The translations under genes were made by a program, and so were the position numbers. 45,539 nucleotides of DNA from CAZLAJ01 sp964644605. GTDB lineage: Bacteria; Patescibacteriota; Microgenomatia; UBA1406; GWC2-37-13. The notes under the pieces are model-generated. The model saw nothing but the letters and a program-made list of their open reading frames with translations, was not told the DNA's origin and made no database searches. Shown here one piece after another: positions 42,458 through 45,539 of the stretch; position 1 is the stretch's first letter; each line of letters starts with the position of its first letter. Location of the stretch: the NCBI GenBank assembly GCA_964644605.1, contig CAZXWS010000067.1:1-45539 (forward strand), in the 5' to 3' direction.

Positions 42458-45406
42458 ATGTTTATACAAAAAAAGCTACGAAAAATACTCTATATCGGAC
42501 TTTTTCTTATTTTGGTCAATAATATTTTGCGTACTTCAGTATGGGCTGTAGGAGATACATCACCATCAGGTAGTATGGGACAGGGACAGGTAAAAGATAT
42601 TGGATGTAATCTTCCTAATGGGAAAAGTGCCTGTCCTAAATATGTAAAAGATTATTACGCAAATTACGATGATGGCCAAGAAAGATGCGCAGTTGGAGAT
42701 ACGTTTCAAGATCAACTCGCAGATTTTAATAGTGATCCTGCCCGTGTCCATCTATGGGTAGAAAGTCCTGAGATCACCGAACAAGGCAAAGCCGATGAAA
42801 GAGCTCGACAGTTTATTTACTGGGTTCTTTCACATCCTTCGATAGATGACCACCCTACACTAAAAAAAATATGGGGGGTTAGCATGCAGATTACTCTCAT
42901 GATTACGTTATTTGTAGCTACTATTTTTGGGATAGGTATTATTATTGCTCAACGCCAAAATTTCGATTTAAAAATTGATGTATCTCCATTAATTTTAAAA
43001 CTGGTTTTTATGCTTCTGTATATTGTATTTTCCGCTGCTATTGTGCTAACGATTATTCAGGTGTCAGAAATGCTGATGAAATTTTTTATTGAAACATTAG
43101 GAGGAAGAGATCTTTTTAATATTTACTTTGCTGGAAATAGCGCAGAAGATAATTACATTAAATTTCACGGCTGTGTCGACAAAAATTGGCGAGTTCAGGA
43201 AGCATTGCACGCTGAATTATTTTTGCTACGCCTAACGAATATTACCTATTACGTAATGGGGATCATGCTTCTACTACGAAAAATACTATTATGGTTTCTG
43301 CTTTTTGTATCACCTTTTCTTGCACTACTTATGCCATTTGTATTCATACGAAATACCGGATGGATATGGATTGGAGTATTCTTTCAGTGGGTTTTCTATG
43401 GACCATTATTCGCGCTATTCTTAGGAGGACTTGCACAAATCTGGAAGAATGGAATCCCATTTCCCTTTAATTTTTCACGTACAAATACACTATCAGGTTA
43501 TGTTTTTCCAACTGCTATGAATATCGCTTATGGCGGACCCGCGCAACAATGGACACCTGATAAACCTCCACAAACCAATAACGGCAATTATGTTGATACA
43601 TTTGCAGAATATATTATTACATTACTGATGCTATGGGCTGTCACATTTTTCCCATGGTGGTTACTGAGAATATTTCGAGATTACTGCTGCGACGGTATTA
43701 TGGCAATGAAAAATATTCTTATGTCCATGTACGATCAAATGCGTGGAGGACCCTCTCCAACACCAGGTCCTGTGCCAACTGCACCTACTCCCGCTTCAAC
43801 TGTTATAAACACAACCCTGAATGTGCCACAGAGCAATATCGCATCTGTAAAACTTGAGAATATTGAAGAAATTAAAAAAGCACAAACAGAAAACATCACC
43901 AAATCGCTCGAAATAAAAGCCACCAAACTCACAGATATCGCGCGTTATGAGACAAACAAAACAGTGAACCAAACCGCTAACAAGAATATCCAATATCTCC
44001 AGAATCCGATGAAAGCGAATACGACAACTGAACGACAAAAATATATGAATATCCGAACAGAGCTGTTCAATCGTTCAGTAAAAGAAGATAAGATCGCACG
44101 CCAAATACTGACTGCTACTTCTACATCTAAGATCGAACAGATGCAGCAACGACAGGAAATCGTAAAAACATTGCCGGCTATGAGACCAGTAACTCATCTC
44201 ATTTCATTTAAAGTACAAGTGCCTGAGGCAAAAGTACAGTCAATCACAAACAACTTATTTCACACTCTTTACACCAATGACACCGTGGTAAATAGTATCG
44301 CGCAGACAACCAAAGTGGCACAACCACAAGTCAAAACAATTCTGAACAGCTACACAATGAATACGAATCAACCGGTGAATCAGATTGTGAATACTATTTC
44401 TCAGCAAGCCAATATCACCAAAGATACTGTTCGTGCGGTCATTAAAGAATCAAATACAGTTCTCAACACACAAACAACAAATACTGCTTTTGTGAATACT
44501 ATTCAACAAGCAACCGGTGTTCCAGCTCAACAAGTTCGTCATATTCTTCAAAAGTATGTTACCAATGTTAACCAGCCGATTGAGACAACGATCGAAAACC
44601 TCCATAAAGAAACAAATATTGAGAATGAAAAGATCAAGAGTGTTATTAACCTCACCACAGAACGAGTCAAGACATCCAACAATATTATTAAAGAAGTTGC
44701 ACAAAAAGAAAATGTAAAAGAAGAAGTAGTCAAGCAAATAATCGCTTCGCAAGTACCGCTTGTTGTAGAACCAGAAAAGAATATCGAACAAACAGTGGCA
44801 GTACCACCCAGCGTGTCACTTGAGGACTATGAAGAAGTAAAGAAGATGTGGCAAGAACAGTATGAAAAAGGTGAGGTGCCTGTTACCGAAGATATTCAGT
44901 CAAGAAGCGAATGGGTGGAAAAAGATATTGTTCTTATCACTAACACACTTAATAAACTTATGTCTGTGGATGAGAAAGTCCGACAAGAAGGATTGGATGA
45001 TGTATCTTACTTGCTTCCAATCTTTATGATAAATAATCTTAGTGGAGAGGAATTGATGGTATACCTTAAAGCAAAATTAGAAGCTGCTAAAGCAGTACTC
45101 CATAAGAGTAAAGAAAAAGAAGAAGAGAAAGTTCAACCAGAAGAAGAGGAAGTATTTGTGGAAGCTTCAAAAAAGAAAGAAGAAGCAAAAACCATGACAC
45201 TCGAAGATGCGCAAGAAATCCCAGAGGAAGAAAAAAAAGAAGAAGGAACTGCAGAAAAGCCCGCTGATGACGCGGCTAAAACAACTGAGCCAGGAGCAGA
45301 ATCAAAAGATACAACAGCAGACTCAGAGCTAAAACAGGAAGAACCAAAACAAGAATCTAACACCCAATCCCCTCTTCCTGAAAACGAAGACAAAAAGATA
45401 AACTAA
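42458..45406 (+). CDS. VirB6/TrbL-like membrane protein with a long helical-repeat tail
   Basis: I start at ATG 42458 (982 residues), 7 nt after an AGGA site, in place of a TTG two codons earlier. After a signal peptide and a Cys-containing outer segment there are five to seven membrane helices between about residues 140 and 420, the layout of VirB6/TrbL proteins of type IV secretion. The C-terminal 550 residues are soluble: Thr/Asn/Gln-rich, with tandem repeats of about 68 residues near 600-770 (helical units such as VNTIQQATGVPAQQVRHIL), then an acidic Glu/Lys tail. A role in DNA or protein transfer across the envelope is inferred. Confidence 0.72.
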   Translation: MFIQKKLRKILYIGLFLILVNNILRTSVWAVGDTSPSGSMGQGQVKDIGCNLPNGKSACPKYVKDYYANYDDGQERCAVGDTFQDQLADFNSDPARVHLWVESPEITEQGKADERARQFIYWVLSHPSIDDHPTLKKIWGVSMQITLMITLFVATIFGIGIIIAQRQNFDLKIDVSPLILKLVFMLLYIVFSAAIVLTIIQVSEMLMKFFIETLGGRDLFNIYFAGNSAEDNYIKFHGCVDKNWRVQEALHAELFLLRLTNITYYVMGIMLLLRKILLWFLLFVSPFLALLMPFVFIRNTGWIWIGVFFQWVFYGPLFALFLGGLAQIWKNGIPFPFNFSRTNTLSGYVFPTAMNIAYGGPAQQWTPDKPPQTNNGNYVDTFAEYIITLLMLWAVTFFPWWLLRIFRDYCCDGIMAMKNILMSMYDQMRGGPSPTPGPVPTAPTPASTVINTTLNVPQSNIASVKLENIEEIKKAQTENITKSLEIKATKLTDIARYETNKTVNQTANKNIQYLQNPMKANTTTERQKYMNIRTELFNRSVKEDKIARQILTATSTSKIEQMQQRQEIVKTLPAMRPVTHLISFKVQVPEAKVQSITNNLFHTLYTNDTVVNSIAQTTKVAQPQVKTILNSYTMNTNQPVNQIVNTISQQANITKDTVRAVIKESNTVLNTQTTNTAFVNTIQQATGVPAQQVRHILQKYVTNVNQPIETTIENLHKETNIENEKIKSVINLTTERVKTSNNIIKEVAQKENVKEEVVKQIIASQVPLVVEPEKNIEQTVAVPPSVSLEDYEEVKKMWQEQYEKGEVPVTEDIQSRSEWVEKDIVLITNTLNKLMSVDEKVRQEGLDDVSYLLPIFMINNLSGEELMVYLKAKLEAAKAVLHKSKEKEEEKVQPEEEEVFVEASKKKEEAKTMTLEDAQEIPEEEKKEEGTAEKPADDAAKTTEPGAESKDTTADSELKQEEPKQESNTQSPLPENEDKKIN
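44258..44761 (+). repeat. Tandem protein-coding repeats in the VirB6-like tail
   Basis: Unit A 44258-44467 (70 codons), unit B 44468-44671 (68 codons) and a partial unit C from 44672. Each holds two helical modules of the form I-x6-V-x4-V-x2-IL followed by a NQP turn. The DNA copies have diverged; the repeat is clear mainly at the protein level. Confidence 0.6.
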
Positions 45407-45443
45407 ATCTCTTCTCTTAATCTCATCCTAAGAACTATTTTTT

Positions 45444-45457
45444 TGGTAAAATATAGT
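45444..45457 (+). promoter_or_regulatory. tRNA-Gln promoter
   Basis: Extended -10 TG-G-TAAAAT (45444-45452), or TATAGT (45452-45457) 10 nt before the tRNA. The -35 region is T-rich without a clear hexamer. Confidence 0.5.
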
Positions 45458-45467
45458 ACTAAAATCT

Positions 45468-45539
45468 TGGGGGATCGTCTAATGGTAGGACAACAGACTT
45501 TGGATCTGTTTATCGGGGTCCGAATCCCTGTCCCCCAGC
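45468..45539 (+). tRNA. trnQ: tRNA-Gln (anticodon TTG)
   Basis: A full cloverleaf: acceptor TGGGGGA with TCCCCCA including the U1-A72 pair typical of bacterial tRNA-Gln, D-arm with AATGGTA, anticodon stem ACAGA/TCTGT around loop CTTTGGA (anticodon TTG), and T-arm CGGGG-TCCGAAT-CCCTG. The discriminator is G at 45538; the final C at 45539 may begin an encoded CCA cut by the window edge. Confidence 0.96.

Noticed and set aside
44450..44791. 113-codon minus-strand open frame rich in Phe, Cys and Asn
   Set aside because: Shadow of the VirB6-like repeat region; the composition is that of an antisense reading.
1..45539. Recoding of TGA, as in some CPR lineages
   Set aside because: TGA ends several intact genes (for example 36069-36071, 1525-1527) and in-frame TGA does not occur in the conserved proteins.
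1..45539. CRISPR array or complete insertion sequence
   Set aside because: No regularly spaced repeats and no transposase frame were seen on either strand.

Overview
The window reads like a chromosome segment of a Candidatus Patescibacteria (CPR) bacterium, possibly of the Microgenomates branch. This is inferred from style, not from a marker tree: AT-rich sequence, very tight gene packing, Pro/Thr-rich surface proteins with PTP linkers, a VirB6-like protein with a long repetitive tail, DUF2079, DUF5666 and a TauE/SafE-cupredoxin fusion, and many genes without a Shine-Dalgarno sequence. TGA is used as a stop (for example at 1525-1527 and 36069-36071), so this is not one of the CPR lineages that recode TGA as glycine.

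Layout. 1-1.3 kb is accessory DNA: the 5' part of a DNA methyltransferase, a terminase-small-subunit-like DNA-binding protein and a gene-poor stretch. 1.4-3.9 kb holds small hypothetical genes, an HD hydrolase and a Nudix hydrolase. 3.9-7.0 kb is an envelope redox cluster: a blue-copper protein, a ferric-reductase-like flavocytochrome, a second ferric-reductase-like membrane protein and a frameshifted TspO. 7.1-8.5 kb is a DUF2079 membrane protein. 8.7-15.3 kb is a two-component system with a co-translated hydrolase, followed by a MacA/MacB-type exporter and a DUF5666 protein. 15.3-17.2 kb carries an NRAMP-like transporter and a PAP2 phosphatase. 17.3-21.1 kb is a copper operon (csoR, copA, TauE/SafE-cupredoxin, HMA chaperone). 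21.1-29.8 kb, all on the minus strand, is a DNA-repair gene string (mutS, mutL, HD protein, EndoQ-like nuclease, ogt, UvrD-like helicase). 29.9-36.1 kb has an MFS transporter and cell-wall genes (GH18-like, D-Ala-D-Ala carboxypeptidase, holin-IV-like, DUF2130). A solitary 5S rRNA gene follows at 36.1-36.2 kb. 36.3-39.6 kb has a glycosyltransferase, rpiB and tatD. 39.6-45.4 kb encodes three surface or secretion proteins, and a tRNA-Gln ends the window.

The most interesting regulatory signal is a direct repeat, TTCAG-N6-TTCAG (11-bp period), found exactly three times in front of genes: upstream of the blue-copper gene, of the response regulator itself, and of the MacA-type gene. An 11-bp direct repeat just upstream of a -10 box is the classic layout of OmpR/PhoB-family sites, so I infer an autoregulated envelope regulon linking these loci. 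A second signal is a recurrent layout in which a -10 hexamer ends about 6 nt before the start codon, which predicts widespread leaderless mRNAs. A third is a 26-bp concentric dyad in front of csoR.
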